Part shown: positions 33,592-44,960 of the stretch, piece by piece | How positions within the stretch are numbered: the first letter of the stretch is position 1 | How the letters are laid out: each line of letters opens with the position of its first letter | Origin: Scalesia atractyloides | Taxonomy: Eukaryota > Streptophyta > Magnoliopsida > Asterales > Asteraceae | Direction: 5' to 3' | NCBI GenBank assembly: GCA_947069175.1 | Contig: CAMTDV010000022.1 | Location: 37,661,476-37,725,475, forward strand | Length of the DNA stretch: 64,000 nt | Translations under genes and position numbers: made by a program | The notes under the pieces: generated by a model | Database searches by the model: none | Seen by the model: the letters and a program-made list of their open reading frames with translations, nothing else | Told to the model about the DNA's origin: nothing

Positions 33592-34090
33592 TTCTAAAGC
33601 TCGTACCCGTAATGTTTTGACTCGGTCCTTCCTGCTCTAAGCATCTGCTACAACATTTGCTTTGCCCGGGTGATACTTGATCTCACAGTCATAATCATTA
33701 AACAATTCCACCCAGCGTTGTTGGCGCATATTCAGTTACTTTTGGTTGGATATATGTTGAAGACTTTTATGATTCGTGAATACGGTACACTTAGTGCCAT
33801 ATAAATAATAAAGCCAGATCCTTAAGGCAAATACCATTACGCCTAATTCTTGGTCATGTGTGGTATAATTCCTATCGTGAATTTTCAGCTGATGTGACGC
33901 GTACGCGATGACTTTTTCACGTTGCATTAACACGCAACCCAAGCCTTGATGCGATGCACCACAGTACACCACAAAATCATCGGGACCATCTGGGAGTGAT
34001 AATATCGGCGTTTTACATAATTTTTCTTTTAATACTTGAAATGTTGATTCTTTTTTTCTCCTCAATCAAACTTTTTATCCTTCTGTGTAA
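33592..34090 (-). pseudogene. Element A RNase H (catalytic Asp lost)
   Basis: The minus strand 33736-34065 reads FQVLKEKLCKTPILSLPDG..DFVVYCGASHQGLGCVLMQREKVIAYASHQL...YTTHDQELG. The first catalytic residue, Asp in YCDAS of element B, is Gly here (YCGAS). The open stretch ends at a stop after SNQK, and the YHPGKANVVAD part lies near 33650-33700 in another frame. Confidence 0.85.
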
Positions 34091-34096
34091 GCGAGG

Positions 34097-34930
34097 TTAG
34101 CGGCTGAGAACTTTTGAGAGATTCTCAGTAAATCTCCTGTAATATCCCGCTAAACCTAGGAATTGTCGTATTTCCATGGGGATTCTTGGCGTGGTCCAAT
34201 TCTTTATAGCCTCAATTTTTAAGGGGTCAACATGTATTCCATTCTCGTTCACCACTTGGCCAAGAAATTGTACACAAAAAATTCGCACTCGAGAACTTGG
34301 CATATAATTGCTCCTTCCTGAGCAACTGCAGTATAGTTCTCAAGTGTTGTTCGTCTTCTTCCTCAGTTCCCGAGTAGATAATATGTCATCTATAAAAACG
34401 ATCACAAACTTGTCGAGGTATGGCTTGCATACCCGGTTCATCAAATCCATAAATACTGCAGGGGAGTTTGTTAGGCCAAAAGGCACAACAAGGAACTCGT
34501 AATGACCGTAGCGAGTCCTAAACACCGTCTTAGGAATACTTTCCTCTTGGATTCTCAACTGATGATACCCGAATCTTAAATCAATCTTTGAGTAAAAACT
34601 TGACCCTAGCAACTGATCAAATAGATCGTCAATCATTGGTAATGGGTACCGGTTCTTGATGGTTAACTTGTTTAGTTCCCGGTAGTCGATGCACATTCGG
34701 AAGGTTTCGTCCTTCTTTTTCACAAATAGCACCGGAGCTCCCCAAGGTGAGAAACTCGGTCTTATGAAACCTTTGTCAAGAAACTCTTGCAACTGAGTAG
34801 ATAATTCCTGACATATGACTTCGGTTCGATTATCAGATAGCCAATCCATACCAATAACGACATCAAAACTACCCAGTTGAACTGGTAATAAATCTACATC
34901 AAACTTCGTTCGCCCAGTTCTAACGTACAT
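34097..34930 (-). pseudogene. Element A reverse transcriptase with internal deletion
   Basis: The minus strand 34340-34930 begins in the protease-RT linker (FDVVIGMDWLSDNRTEVIC) and then goes straight to QELSTQLQEFLDKGFIRPS; the linker of roughly 110 codons present in element B is deleted. RT motifs follow: FRMCIDYRELN, KIDLRFGYHQL, HYEFLVVPFGLTNSPAVFM and an intact FIDDIL. A frameshift after DIL separates the thumb region at 34097-34303 (GIHVDPLKIEAI, FLGLAGYYRRFTENLS). Confidence 0.88.
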
Positions 34931-35280
34931 TTCTTTATAATTTTCCCCGACTCTACTAATATCCCATTAGCTAGCTCAATCGAGTATGGAACATCTAATT
35001 TACTCGACTCTACCCCAAGTATATCTCTAAATTCTTTAGAAATAAAACTAAAATCTGCCCCGGTATCAAAAAGAATAGATGCGAAGTGATCGTTGATAGG
35101 GAACGTACCGGTGACTACATTCAGGTCTTGGCGAGCATCCTTAGCTTCAATCACGAACGCTCTTCCCCGAGCTTGGTTTTCTTTAGGGAAATCTTTCTTG
35201 AAATGCCCTTTGTCTCCACATCCAAAACAACCTGCTCTCTGGCATTTGTTCCCCGGCACGCATCGTTGCGATGTCCAAAC
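34894..35280 (-). pseudogene. Element A zinc knuckle and retropepsin
   Basis: The minus strand encodes CFGCGDKGHFKKDF, a CCHC knuckle whose last Cys is Phe. It is followed by RAFVIEAKDARQD.NVVTGTFPINDHFASILFDTGADFSFIS, with an intact D-T-G protease triad, and LDVPYSIELANG. It overlaps the RT frame at its left end after a frameshift. Confidence 0.85.
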
Positions 35281-36263
35281 CTACCACATTTGCCACACTT
35301 GGGGCCTCAGCATTCCTCGTAGTGGTGGAAAGGGCATTTGGGGCATTTCGACGCTCCCCAGTATAGATTTCTTAACAGCAGTGTTTGTAGTATTGGTAAC
35401 ATATGCCTTCGTTTCTTTGACTTCTCTCGTGGCTTGCTTCTTGTTACTGTTATTATTATTAGAGTCGTAGCCTCCTCAGTAGTTTCCTATTCTTGCTCAC
35501 ATCGCACTTAGGTAACCTCCCCTGATGTACAGCCTCTTCAGTAAGCTGACAGCCAGGTCAATTGCTTCTCCAATTTCAGTGGGTTTCAATGAGGTAACCA
35601 GACTCAGAATTTCGGGGGCTCCACTGAGTATGGCACCACTCGAGATAAATCATGAAATCGTTGCGTGTAGCCAGCAATATCTGCACCAATCATCTTCAAA
35701 TTCCAGAACTCCATTTCCAACTTCTGAATTTCTAACCTCGAGCAATAATTCTTTCTCATCATTGCTTTAAGTTCCTCCTAGGTCAGGGCGTATGCAGCAT
35801 TGTCGCCCTTGGTTTGGACCTGGAGGTTACACCAAGATAAAGCTCCTTCCACGAAGAGTCCAGTAACATAAGTGACTCTTTGTTCAGCAGGGCACTTGCT
35901 CATCCGAATGACCGAGTCAGTCTTCTCAGTGCAACATAAGAAGGTTACGGCACCTCCGTACCGTCATAATTCAAAGGTTTGCAGTCTAGAAACTGGTTAT
36001 AAGTGCAACCTGAAATCATTGGATACACCATTAAAGTATGAGTAACCAAAAAGCATGAATAGAATAAATGAGAGTATCGTGCAGTCTTATGAATAACCGT
36101 GTATTACCATTGGAGGGTTGCCTCCGGTTGAACCTCCAGTGCAATCACTATGTTCAGAGCGGTTAGCTTCGTACTGCGTGATTTCCTGAGAAATGCATTC
36201 ATCTAACTCCTCCTGTGTTGTCGGTAGTACGTTATTGTTGGAACTCCTTCGGCGGGGTGATAT
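35281..36263 (-). pseudogene. Element A gag (start codon lost)
   Basis: Collinear with element B gag (56258-57080), but no long open frame remains. The beginning is recognisable near 36120-36263 (SPRR.SSNNN.LPTTQEEL.ECI). The codon aligned with the ATG of element B is ATA (complement TAT at 36261-36263), so translation initiation is lost. The middle region (35525-35770) is scrambled by frameshifts. Confidence 0.7.
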
Positions 36264-36743
36264 CTTCTTCTAGTATAAAATGTCGCTCACAATTAGCTGA
36301 ATTATTTAATAATAAATACATATTTATTATTATTATATTTATTTATTATTTTTTTATTTTTTATGTCAAACATATATGTATATGTCATACGTACACCCAT
36401 CATCACCATAAGCAGTAACTCATCGCATAGATAGTCACCACATCATAAGACATCAATCACAATGTCACCACAACATCATACATCAACCGTTATCACCACA
36501 CCATGACACTAACAACCATAACATAAAAGAGATACGATGTGAAATAAAGAAAATACACTTTTATACAATGGCAACTTGTTACATTTTGTTCCTAAAGATC
36601 AAAAGGACTTAGGGATAATAACCCTAGTCAGTACAAGTTTTACATTACAAAAGTAAGATTTCTTTCTGCATTGCTTCTTCATATATTCAAGTTGTCTTCC
36701 AAAAGTCAGGATCTTCAAAGTTGAGTTTTCATGAGCTAGATCA
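36264..36743. other. Spacer between gag and accessory ORF of element A
   Basis: Non-coding and collinear with 57081-57570 of element B. It includes a TTA/TTTA-rich simple repeat at about 36305-36362 and several CATCA/CACCA-rich short repeats at about 36395-36500. Confidence 0.7.
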
Positions 36744-37982
36744 TCAAAAGTACATCTGATCCCCAAAAGATAATAATAACATACTACTACGATGGTAAGC
36801 CACCTCCTCCTTTAGGCCAGAAATGCTCCTGGTTGCAACAGTCTGAAATTGCTCTAACTCCTGCACTTGCGCCTCAGATGGGCAGAACGAGTGGTGAAAT
36901 GGACAGTAGAAGGGTGGTGTCGGTGGTGGTGATAGTGGTAGTGGTGGTGGTGATGCTGGTGGGTGTGAGTGGGTGTGGGTGATGATGGTAATGGGGGTGT
37001 GGCACTTGCAGCGGCATGAGCAGTACGCTGGGTCTCTAGCTCCTAGATCCTTCAACAGATCAAGTAGAGCTGAAGGTCATGCGCAGTCACCCTTTCCTCC
37101 AGAGGAATCGGAGGGAAGTCTGAGGGATGATAGGGGTCAAAAGGGCTCATGCCCGGTGGGGGCATCGGGGTAGACATACCTGCACTAGGTGGTATGGGGC
37201 GTGTGGCATACATGCGAGGTGGTCCAGCTAAGAATGAAGGTCCAGTCATGTGAGAGGGTCCAGCTGCAAATGGGTCGTGTATAGGATGATAAGTTGACTT
37301 TTTAGAGAAGAACGAGGGTAGCTGCTCAGGGGCACGTGGGGTACGCTCAGTGAATAGTGTTGTGCGGTCCAGAATAAGGAGCGGGTCCAGTATATGGAGT
37401 AGGTCCATGAGTAGGGGTACTAGCAGGAAACGAGCTAACACAGGCAGGTGAGGCTGCAGGGGGTGAGTGCATCGGTACAGGTGAATCTGGGGCGGCAGAA
37501 GAGGCATCATCCGCCACATGCTCACTCTGGGTGGCAGCTGAGGATGACGAGATGTCGACAACTGATATGACAGGGATGGTATCTCAAGTATAGTTATGTC
37601 ATCAAAGACCTCGCCGTCTCCGAGCTAATCCTCCATATGGTCGATGTGAAACATTGGGATGTCATCATCATCATCATCTAAATCGATGACTGGAGGAACC
37701 ATGGCAAGAGGTACGGCCAAGTATACTATCACGTGCTCGCCCTCTGAATGAGCATAAAAATAACGTCGTCTGGAGGCTGTGGAACGGCTAACACGTCATC
37801 TCCCTGTGGGGCATCATCCTCCATAGGGTCAATAAGAGCAAATGGCTGAAAATCATCAAGGTCCTCATCGTCGGACCTCACGTCAGCTCCATCTATGGGG
37901 TAGGGCCTCAGCATCAGGGTCGTATCCATCATCGGACACGTACTCCATAGTATCCTTCCTCGTAGCTTAACGAAGAAGACGT
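36744..37982 (-). pseudogene. Element A pre-gag accessory ORF: acidic and Pro-rich
   Basis: Minus-strand segments give an acidic N-terminus (DDEDLDDFQPFALIDPMEDDAPQGDDV, 37729-37932) and a Pro/His/Met-rich middle (TYHPIHDPFAAGPSHMTGPSF; PPPGMSPFDPYHPSDFPPIPLEERVT, 37052-37561). The C-terminal part has SPPPTPPFYCPFHHSFCPSEAQVQELEQFQ (36744-37055). Frames change between them. The codon aligned with the ATG of element B is ACG (37980-37982). Position and composition match B 57571-58863. Unknown function; possibly a structural or regulatory accessory protein. Confidence 0.6.
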
Positions 37983-38365
37983 AGTCCTGGCAAATAATTC
38001 GTACAATGCATATATATACATGTTAGTAATTTATTATTACTTATGATATATTTTATATTAATCACCAGTTCTCATGCAAGACTTGTTTTCTTTTGTTTTC
38101 ACATGTAATCTTAATGTTTCGTGTCTATCCATTATAGACTAATCATGTATTGATCCTTGCTCGTTACTTATAGTTGAGCTTGTGTGATAGATCCTTATGT
38201 TATCATGACACAATGAAAACCTTTTTGTCATTTTGTCATAATTCTGAAAACATTTCTGTTACGTTATAAACCTTGTTTTCATGTGTTAGCCCTTAGTGAT
38301 TGTAGACCAAACTTTAATAAAAGTTTTTCCCCTGGTTCACTTCAATCGGTACTCTGATACCAACC
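37983..38365 (-). other. Element A leader with primer-binding site
   Basis: Non-coding leader. The complement ACTCTGATACCA at 38351-38362 is the initiator-Met PBS (with a change at the final positions), three bases from the LTR at 38366. Confidence 0.8.
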
Positions 38366-39020
38366 TGTCACACCCTGGTCGTAACGGAAGCACAAGCATG
38401 TGACTATTAGGTAATCATTGCATCCAATTAAGAAAACAAGTATAAATCAACAACGATGCCATACTTATAATAGGTTGCATTCCAATATTTACAACCATCC
38501 AAATGTGATTTCATAGCTTTGATTGTTCACTTGTTATCATGACACTAATTTAAAATACATTACTTCAAAATAAGATATTGTTTTCATCATAAATGCATAA
38601 TGAGGTTTTGACCCCTATATACCCATACTAGGTTGGGATATAAGAGGCAAACCCTCCAAAAGATGGCACCCGTTGTCTTGACATTTTCCCATAACCCGAA
38701 TTGTATCACCAGATCATGCGTTGCGTCCTGAAATACATGTAATTTTAAAAGTCAACAAAAGTTGGCGAGTTCATGTAGTTATTGTTTTCGTATACAATGT
38801 CAACCTTGTAATCTAGTAATGAAATCTGAGTATGTTATTAGCAATCATGGATTTTTAAGGATCTATCAGTGTGTCGTGAGAACCCTAAGATACATACCAT
38901 AAGTAAGCAACCAAACCAAGACAACTTTGACATCATTAGGATCACAAAAGCACTCCGAAGGGTATACAAAACCAGGAGTGGACCGTGTCTCAAACTCAAT
39001 AGATCTACATCTTTTGCACA
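38366..39020 (-). mobile_element. Element A 5' LTR, first 655 bp (cut by element B)
   Basis: It begins TGTCACACCCTGG after the PBS and matches 27560-28214 closely, ending at CTTTTGCAC(A) where element B's LTR begins. The remaining roughly 4 kb should follow element B beyond the window. Confidence 0.85.
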
Positions 39021-40078
39021 TGTCACACCCAGGTCGTAGCGTAAGCGCAAGTGTGTGACTATTAGGTAATCATTACATCCAATATAGTAAACACTATAAT
39101 TAAACAATGATGCATGCCATCATAAGTTTCACTTCATATTTACAACCATCAAAAGGTAAAGTAACATTGTTATCAGTTTCAGATCACCATTACAAACATA
39201 GTTTAAAAGTCATTTTTCAAAATAGGATAGTGTTTTCATCACAATTTCATGTTGAGGCTTTGACCCCTATATACCCAACGAGGTTAGGATATAAAGAGCA
39301 AACCCTCCAAAAGTAATAATCATTGTCTTGAAAGTCCCACATCCAGATCCTATCACCAGCTCAAGTCCTGCGTCCTGAAACACATGTAATTTTAAAAGTC
39401 AACATAAAGTTGGCGAGTTCATGTAGTTTAATGTTTTCCTATCCAAATGTCATCTTTGAAAACCTATATTGAAATCCAAGTATGTTATTAGCATAAATTG
39501 TTAATTTAGGGATCTATCAGTGTGTCGCGAGCACCCTGACATACTAGTGCCATAAGTAAGTAACCAAACTGAGACTACTTTGACATCATTGGGATCACAA
39601 AAGCACTCCGAAGGGTATACCAACAAGGAGTGGAGCGGGTCTCTAACTCAATAGATCTACCTCTTTTGCACCTTGGTCACTAAGTGATTAATGGTTACTA
39701 TTTCATCATCATACTTACGCACAATGATCTGTTATCTGCTAACCCATAGCTAACATACTGTTTTGATATAAAATGTATTTCCCCTCGATAGTTTAAAAAC
39801 AAAACATGAAATAATTGAAAGGAGGGACATGAAACTCACAGTTTTTGCGTTTCGTTTAAGTCGTATTACTTATCGATCGGTGTCCGTACGTATGTAACCT
39901 ACATGCGTATTAGTTTCATTAGACACCCAGGTCTCAATGGACCTTGTACTCGTTGTTCATCTTGAATCTTGTTATGTGTTTCTTTTTTATGATTGAACAA
40001 CTTAAAACGTTATCTTGTGTTGGTAGTTTGTTTGTTCGATGAATATATTATATATATTTCTTAAAATATATATATTAA

Positions 40079-40109
<31 letters not shown>

Positions 40110-40912
40110 TTCAAACAATGTGTGTATTGGGCCTTGCCCTTCACATGGCATTGGGCCTAGCCCATATCATCTATGCCTTTGAGCCTAGCCCATGTTTTCT
40201 TGTCATTGGGCCTAGCCCATGTATTTTATGTCTTTGGGCCTAGCCCATGTTTTATGTCATTGGGCCTAGCCCATGTAATTTATGTATTTGGGCCTAGCCC
40301 ATGTTTTATGTCATTGGGCCTAGCCCATGTAATTTATGTATTTGGGCCTAGTCCATGTATTTTATATTTTTGGGCTTTATTAGTTTTGGGCCTCATCCAT
40401 AAACACTATGGACTTTGGGCCTAATATATAATTTTAACAATTTGGGCCTAGCCCAAATGTATATAAACATAAGCCCATTTCATTATAAGATTATTATAAT
40501 TTTCTAACTTTTTATATACTTAACTTTCTGGATTTTTGGTTTCGATAACATACATATATATGTTGAACGTCTAAGTATATTTAGACTCGTCGTTAGCGTA
40601 GTTTATTACATGTTTGTTTTCGTCGAGAATCGTTCGTTGTGGTCGACGTGAAAGTGAAATCTTGAATGTCCGCCTATTGTTCGCCTTGTTTCAATTATCC
40701 GATTTATTGTTTCGACGCTTACAAAATATATTTTTCATGTTACCATTACTTGGGGTGTTATTTCGAGTGTTTGTATTTTGTATATGGTGGGGTTATTTTT
40801 ATTGTGTATACCCTAGGTTTCTAATACATACATATATAAAACACACATGTATACACATATTTATTAGCCACAATTATTTATACAAACACTTGTATTATTT
40901 TTCATGTAGGGA

Positions 40913-40952
<40 letters not shown>

Positions 40953-43269
40953 CTATTTGTAAAAGTATTTATTTTTCTTATAAATATATATTTGTGACTT
41001 TATTCAAACACTTAGTTATGTAGGGATAACCCTTGTCATTAAAGCCCACTTAATGACGTTTTAAGTTACTAATCACGTTTAGTCCCACTAATCCTATATT
41101 TTAATAGCGATTAGATTTTTAGAAAATTTCGCCAAAGTCTCCCCTAAACTATGGCGTTTTCCACGTTTTAAAAACGTATTTAAAACCTGTTTAAACTCAT
41201 AATCATCATCAACAACTCATCTAATATTTATTTAACATAATCTACCTATCATCATCCATGAATTTTTGTTGTTAAAAACCCTAATAAATCAAGAGGGTTT
41301 TTAATGTTCATTATTCTTTTCAAAACAATACTTTAGTAGGTTGTTTAAACAAGTTCATGCATGTAATCCCTTTGATAACTACACATTTCTGATGTGATTA
41401 CAACTTATACCCATATGTTTATTTCTTATAAAAATCATTCTTATGTATAAAAATTATGTTTAAGTTGTGGTATTTTACATGGATGATGCAAGTGATGATC
41501 TTGGTTAGATTTAAACCTTATCATGTTTAAATCCTTATTTTTATACTAAATCATACAAGATCATCTTACTTTTATCTCATAATATCAACATAAACAACTT
41601 CAATACACATTCTAACAATCATATAAGCATGTAATCAACACAAAATAATCAATATTTATTGTTAATATTATGTTGTATTTTAGGGTTTTTGATGTATCTT
41701 TTCTTGATTTTCAAGATGATCAACTTGTACACTAATAATCTAAGCATAAAAATAAGTTAGATTATGGAGGAGATTAGCTCACAATGGGTGCACAAGATTC
41801 TTGAAGATTATGGAAGAAAATAAGCTCCTTAGAAGACCCTAATGAACTCCATCCATGCAAGCTCCCTTAGAGGTCTTGATCAAGCTTCAAAGTGTGTAGA
41901 ATGTGGTGTTTAATGGTGGCACAATGGTGGCTTAGGGTGGGGGTGGTGTAGCCGTGAACAAGAGAGGAAAAGGAAGGGAAAGTTTGCAATTTTTTTGGTC
42001 TTGAAATGATAAGAACACATGAGAATTTTCTTATATAAAAATCATGCTATCTTATCAAGATCATTACACAACTAACACCATACTTCCAATCTCAAAATTT
42101 CAACAAAATCAAGTGGGTGGGACCCACTTTATGACCGTGTAAATGAGGGGGGGGTAAGTGTAAATTATTTTTTTACCACATGTTGAAAATAAAGATATTT
42201 TTGTGTTTAAGTTAATTATGGTGATTAGGGTTAATCTTCTAGCATGTTAAGCATAAGGCTTGTGTTTAGGGTGTAATTACATGGTATTTAATCCATATGA
42301 TCCTCCAAAATAAGTTTCGGATGACGGATATGTGGCTAGATCGTTCACCGTCGAAGTATTCGCTAATAAACGAAACTATATATTTATTACCGGAAGCATT
42401 TGATTTCGATTACCATAACTAATATGGTGTAAAATTAGTGCACTTCCGGTCCAAAAAATATTCACGGTTAGTTCGCTAGATGAATACATGATGAATTAGG
42501 GTTGCCGATATGTCTTCCGTTCGACCGTTCGATCGATATCGGCACTTTTATGATCCGCCGTCGAACTTTTCTAAAAGTTGTATTTTCGTGACGTCATGTT
42601 AGTTAAATGGATTCCGAGTTCTAAATAATACTTAACTAGTTCACTAGACGCTCGGATGAGGCTACCGGCCACTAAAATATTCGTCGTTTTGATGATCGGC
42701 CGCTTTCCGGTCGAATTGTGCACTGTTTGTCGAATGACCGGAAACGATGTGTTATGTACATTTTTGCTATTCTCACATTATTTTAGGATGTTTAGCATTG
42801 TTTTATTCTTATCTTGACATCCGGAATCCTCCGAATTAGTCTTGCGGACAAATCGCTATTTGTCGCATTTTCGGTCAAAACGGACAATTTTGCAATTTAG
42901 GCGTTATACCGGAAAGTTATGTACTATTGTAATAGTTGTTTCTCAAATATGTGTTTTCATTTTTATATGGACTCAGGTATTGCATTAACATGTCGTTATT
43001 TCTTGTTCGGATTCATTCCAGCGGGTTTTCCGACACGGTTAGTGTCACTGCATTTAGTGCATTCAGCACTTTCTACCAACACTTTTAGGGCATTGTTTTG
43101 GTCTGTTTCACGTTGTAACAGAAATCAATATAGGTTATGATTAGATTTACTTACCCTAATAACATACGACTCAGTTTTGAATTTAAATTATGATAATCAT
43201 GCATGAGGTTATAATACGAAATTAGTGATTACATTTTACGGAATTTCCAGTTATTTGCCAGTTGTCACA
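39021..43269 (-). mobile_element. Element B 3' LTR (4249 bp)
   Basis: It runs TGTCACACCCAGG...GTTGTCACA and is followed by TACTCCCCCTGTT (polypurine complement). It aligns along its length with 59227-63399. It contains the TGGGCC array and AT microsatellites (about 40077-40102, 40916-40948), and no gene. Confidence 0.9.
40125..40460. repeat. TGGGCCTAGCCCA array in element B 3' LTR
   Basis: About ten units of TGGGCCTAGCCCATG with TTTTATGTCAT or AATTTATGTATT spacers. It is the homologue of 28647-29062 and 60389-60665. Confidence 0.85.
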
Positions 43270-43483
43270 TACTCCCCCTGTTACAAATAATTTCATCCTG
43301 AAATTCAGCTTGAGGCATCCACCAAAGGAGTCTTCTCGAACAGGTGGGGTATTTTGACTTGATTTGATCTTCACGCTCCCACGTATACTCGGGACCGTGA
43401 CGGGAATTCCAGCGAACCTTCACCAGTTTGATTTGGCTTCTTCTTATCTTTTGGACCTTCCAGTCCATGACTTCAACTGGTTC
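43270..43483 (-). pseudogene. Element B chromodomain-like C-terminus (3' piece after insertion)
   Basis: The minus strand reads EPVEVMDWKVQKIRRSQIKL, VKVRWNSRHGPEYTWERED and ends AEFQDEI before a stop next to the polypurine tract. The 5' continuation is at 53009 (ELQFTK); removing the insertion and one target copy gives a continuous ...FTK|EPVEV frame. Confidence 0.85.
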
Positions 43484-43488
43484 TTTGG
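43484..43488. other. Left TSD of the gag-only element (TTTGG)
   Basis: TTTGG precedes TGTAACATCC at 43489 and recurs exactly at 53004-53008 after TGTGACA. Confidence 0.95.
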
Positions 43489-43660
43489 TGTAACATCCGT
43501 CAAAAACGGATTTTACCAAACCCCCTTCGTTTATTAACCGAACAATCAGTTAAAAATTTCGTTGCGAATTTAATGCCCAAATAATTTTAAACGATACATA
43601 ACTAATTATTATATGGGATTATATAATTAGTTTTTGAAAAACTGTCATAAATAAGAAAAT

Positions 43661-43756
43661 AAAAATAATTTGGTTCTGCCGGGTTTCGAACCTGGGTCAG
43701 TCGCCGGGTCAACAAAGATTTAACATTCAACACTTAAACCACTGCGCCACTGATGT
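43661..43756 (-). promoter_or_regulatory. Antisense tRNA-like Pol III cassette U0
   Basis: On the minus strand TGGCGCAGTGG (43739-43749) fits the tRNA A box, and GGTTCGAAACC (43682-43692) is a perfect B box with four of five T-stem pairs. A T5 run (complement AAAAA, 43661-43665) follows 16 nt beyond. The acceptor ends do not pair, so it is a tRNA-derived promoter-like unit, not a tRNA gene. It is conserved in the 3' LTR. Confidence 0.65.
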
Positions 43757-44008
43757 TTCTTGTTAAAAGTTAGAATCATTTAATTCATAACATGACTTTC
43801 CGAATTCAAAACCGGCGCCCAAATGCAGTCGTCGGAAATCCCGGCGATCTCGCCAATAATTTAACGATTCCTTCAGTTATAACGTAAACTTGAAACACAC
43901 ATCGGTTATAACTGACGCCTGAGTCCACGACACCAACTATAACCGCCGGAGAAATTATAACCGACGAATCAAGTCGGAAATCGGACCAAGTTCATCGATA
44001 ACCTGCCT

Positions 44009-44016
44009 TATAAATA
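44009..44016 (+). promoter_or_regulatory. TATA box of gag-only element
   Basis: TATAAATA followed by CCCCCTCGAACC, about 520 bases into the LTR, is a good Pol II core promoter candidate. It is repeated at 50885-50892 in the 3' LTR. It places the four sense tRNA-like units inside the predicted transcript. Confidence 0.65.
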
Positions 44017-44451
44017 CCCCCTCGAACCTCTGCAAACATTTTCGCTCAAAACCGCACCCTATCTCGGCGAAAACTCACTCGCCGGAAATCTTCTGCTCAT
44101 CGCCGGAAAACCGAACCCTCCACTTCTAAGCCTTACTAAACCCCCTGAGCTTATATCGAAGTCACCCACATCCTTTTCAAGTTTTCTGAAGACTCGCTGC
44201 TGCAAGACACACGACGCCGGAACCTGTTACTGTCGCCGGAGTTCTGCCGGAAAACAGAGGAATCCAGTCGGTATACCTCACGCTTAAATCGTTCATTCTT
44301 TTTCTTTAATCTCACTTGTAATTAACTAAAGAACGCTAAAGAAACCGATTAAAACATTGAACCAGTCGGATTTCCGATTCTGGTTAAAAACGGACGAAGA
44401 AGACGAAGTTCGGTAACATATAAGTATAATTAAAATCAAGTTATAACTCAG

Positions 44452-44556
44452 GTTAGACACACAGTCCAGCGGTGGACTGTGTGCACAATAAACACACTAA
44501 CGTCTCGAGTTCGAATCTTGTCCCACACACGCTGCCTTAATAAAAATGTCATTTTT
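44452..44556 (+). promoter_or_regulatory. tRNA-like Pol III cassette U1
   Basis: Hairpin CACACAGTCC / GGACTGTGTG (44458-44467, 44474-44483) with loop AGCGGT contains an A-box-like CAGTCCAGCGG. The B box GTTCGAATC is at 44509-44517 and T5 at 44552-44556, 35 nt after the B box. Confidence 0.65.
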
Positions 44557-44620
44557 GTTAACTAATCCGGATTCATTTCATATATATGTTAAGTATAATA
44601 ATAATCGGAATAATAACCAA

Positions 44621-44723
44621 GATAGACACACAGTCCAACGGTGGACTGTGTGTATGTTTAAATCACACGTCACGAGTTCGAGTCCGGTCTACTGCACCGA
44701 CTCGGACAATTATCTACCTTTTT
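44621..44723 (+). promoter_or_regulatory. tRNA-like Pol III cassette U2
   Basis: The same hairpin (44627-44636 / 44643-44652, loop AACGGT), B box GTTCGAGTC at 44676-44684, T5 at 44719-44723, again 35 nt after the B box. It starts 169 bp after U1. Confidence 0.65.
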
Positions 44724-44788
44724 AATTAAGTCAGAAATGAAAATACTTAGGTTGTATTTAAGTATAATAAAAATCGGTTTATATAACA

Positions 44789-44892
44789 TGTTAAACACAC
44801 AGTCCAGCGGTGGACTGTGTGTTAACGCAACCCACAGGTCCCGGGTTCGAGACCTGTGGAGCGCACCGGTCCGATTCAGTTAAATCGTTTTT
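44789..44892 (+). promoter_or_regulatory. tRNA-like Pol III cassette U3
   Basis: Hairpin at 44796-44805 / 44812-44821, B box GTTCGAGAC at 44845-44853, T5 at 44888-44892, spacing 35 nt. It starts 168 bp after U2. CACAGGTC...GACCTGTG flanks the B box as an extended T-arm. Confidence 0.65.
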
Positions 44893-44960
44893 AAAAAATA
44901 AATGATTTTCGGTTTAATCTAATTAGTATATAAATATAATTAAAAACAGAAATATTTCGG

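Larger units (their letters stand above)
27560..39020 (-). mobile_element. Element A: Ty3/gypsy chromovirus with 4.6-kb LTR
   Basis: Plus-strand order: 3' LTR (27560-32177), polypurine complement (32178-32190), pol, gag, accessory ORF, leader with PBS, and the first 655 bp of the 5' LTR (38366-39020), where element B interrupts it. The coding strand is minus. It inserted into the Athila fragment (left flank TCCTT); its right end would lie beyond the window. Domain content and the EPVEIMD chromodomain-like block match element B and suggest a Tekay/Del-like chromovirus. Confidence 0.88.

Noticed and set aside
35093..35470. 125-codon plus-strand frame
   Set aside because: It is antisense to protease/gag of element A, with no known motif.
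39021..39030. GCACA as confirmed TSD of element B
   Set aside because: The left flank is visible, but the right end of element B is outside the window, so no pair can be compared.
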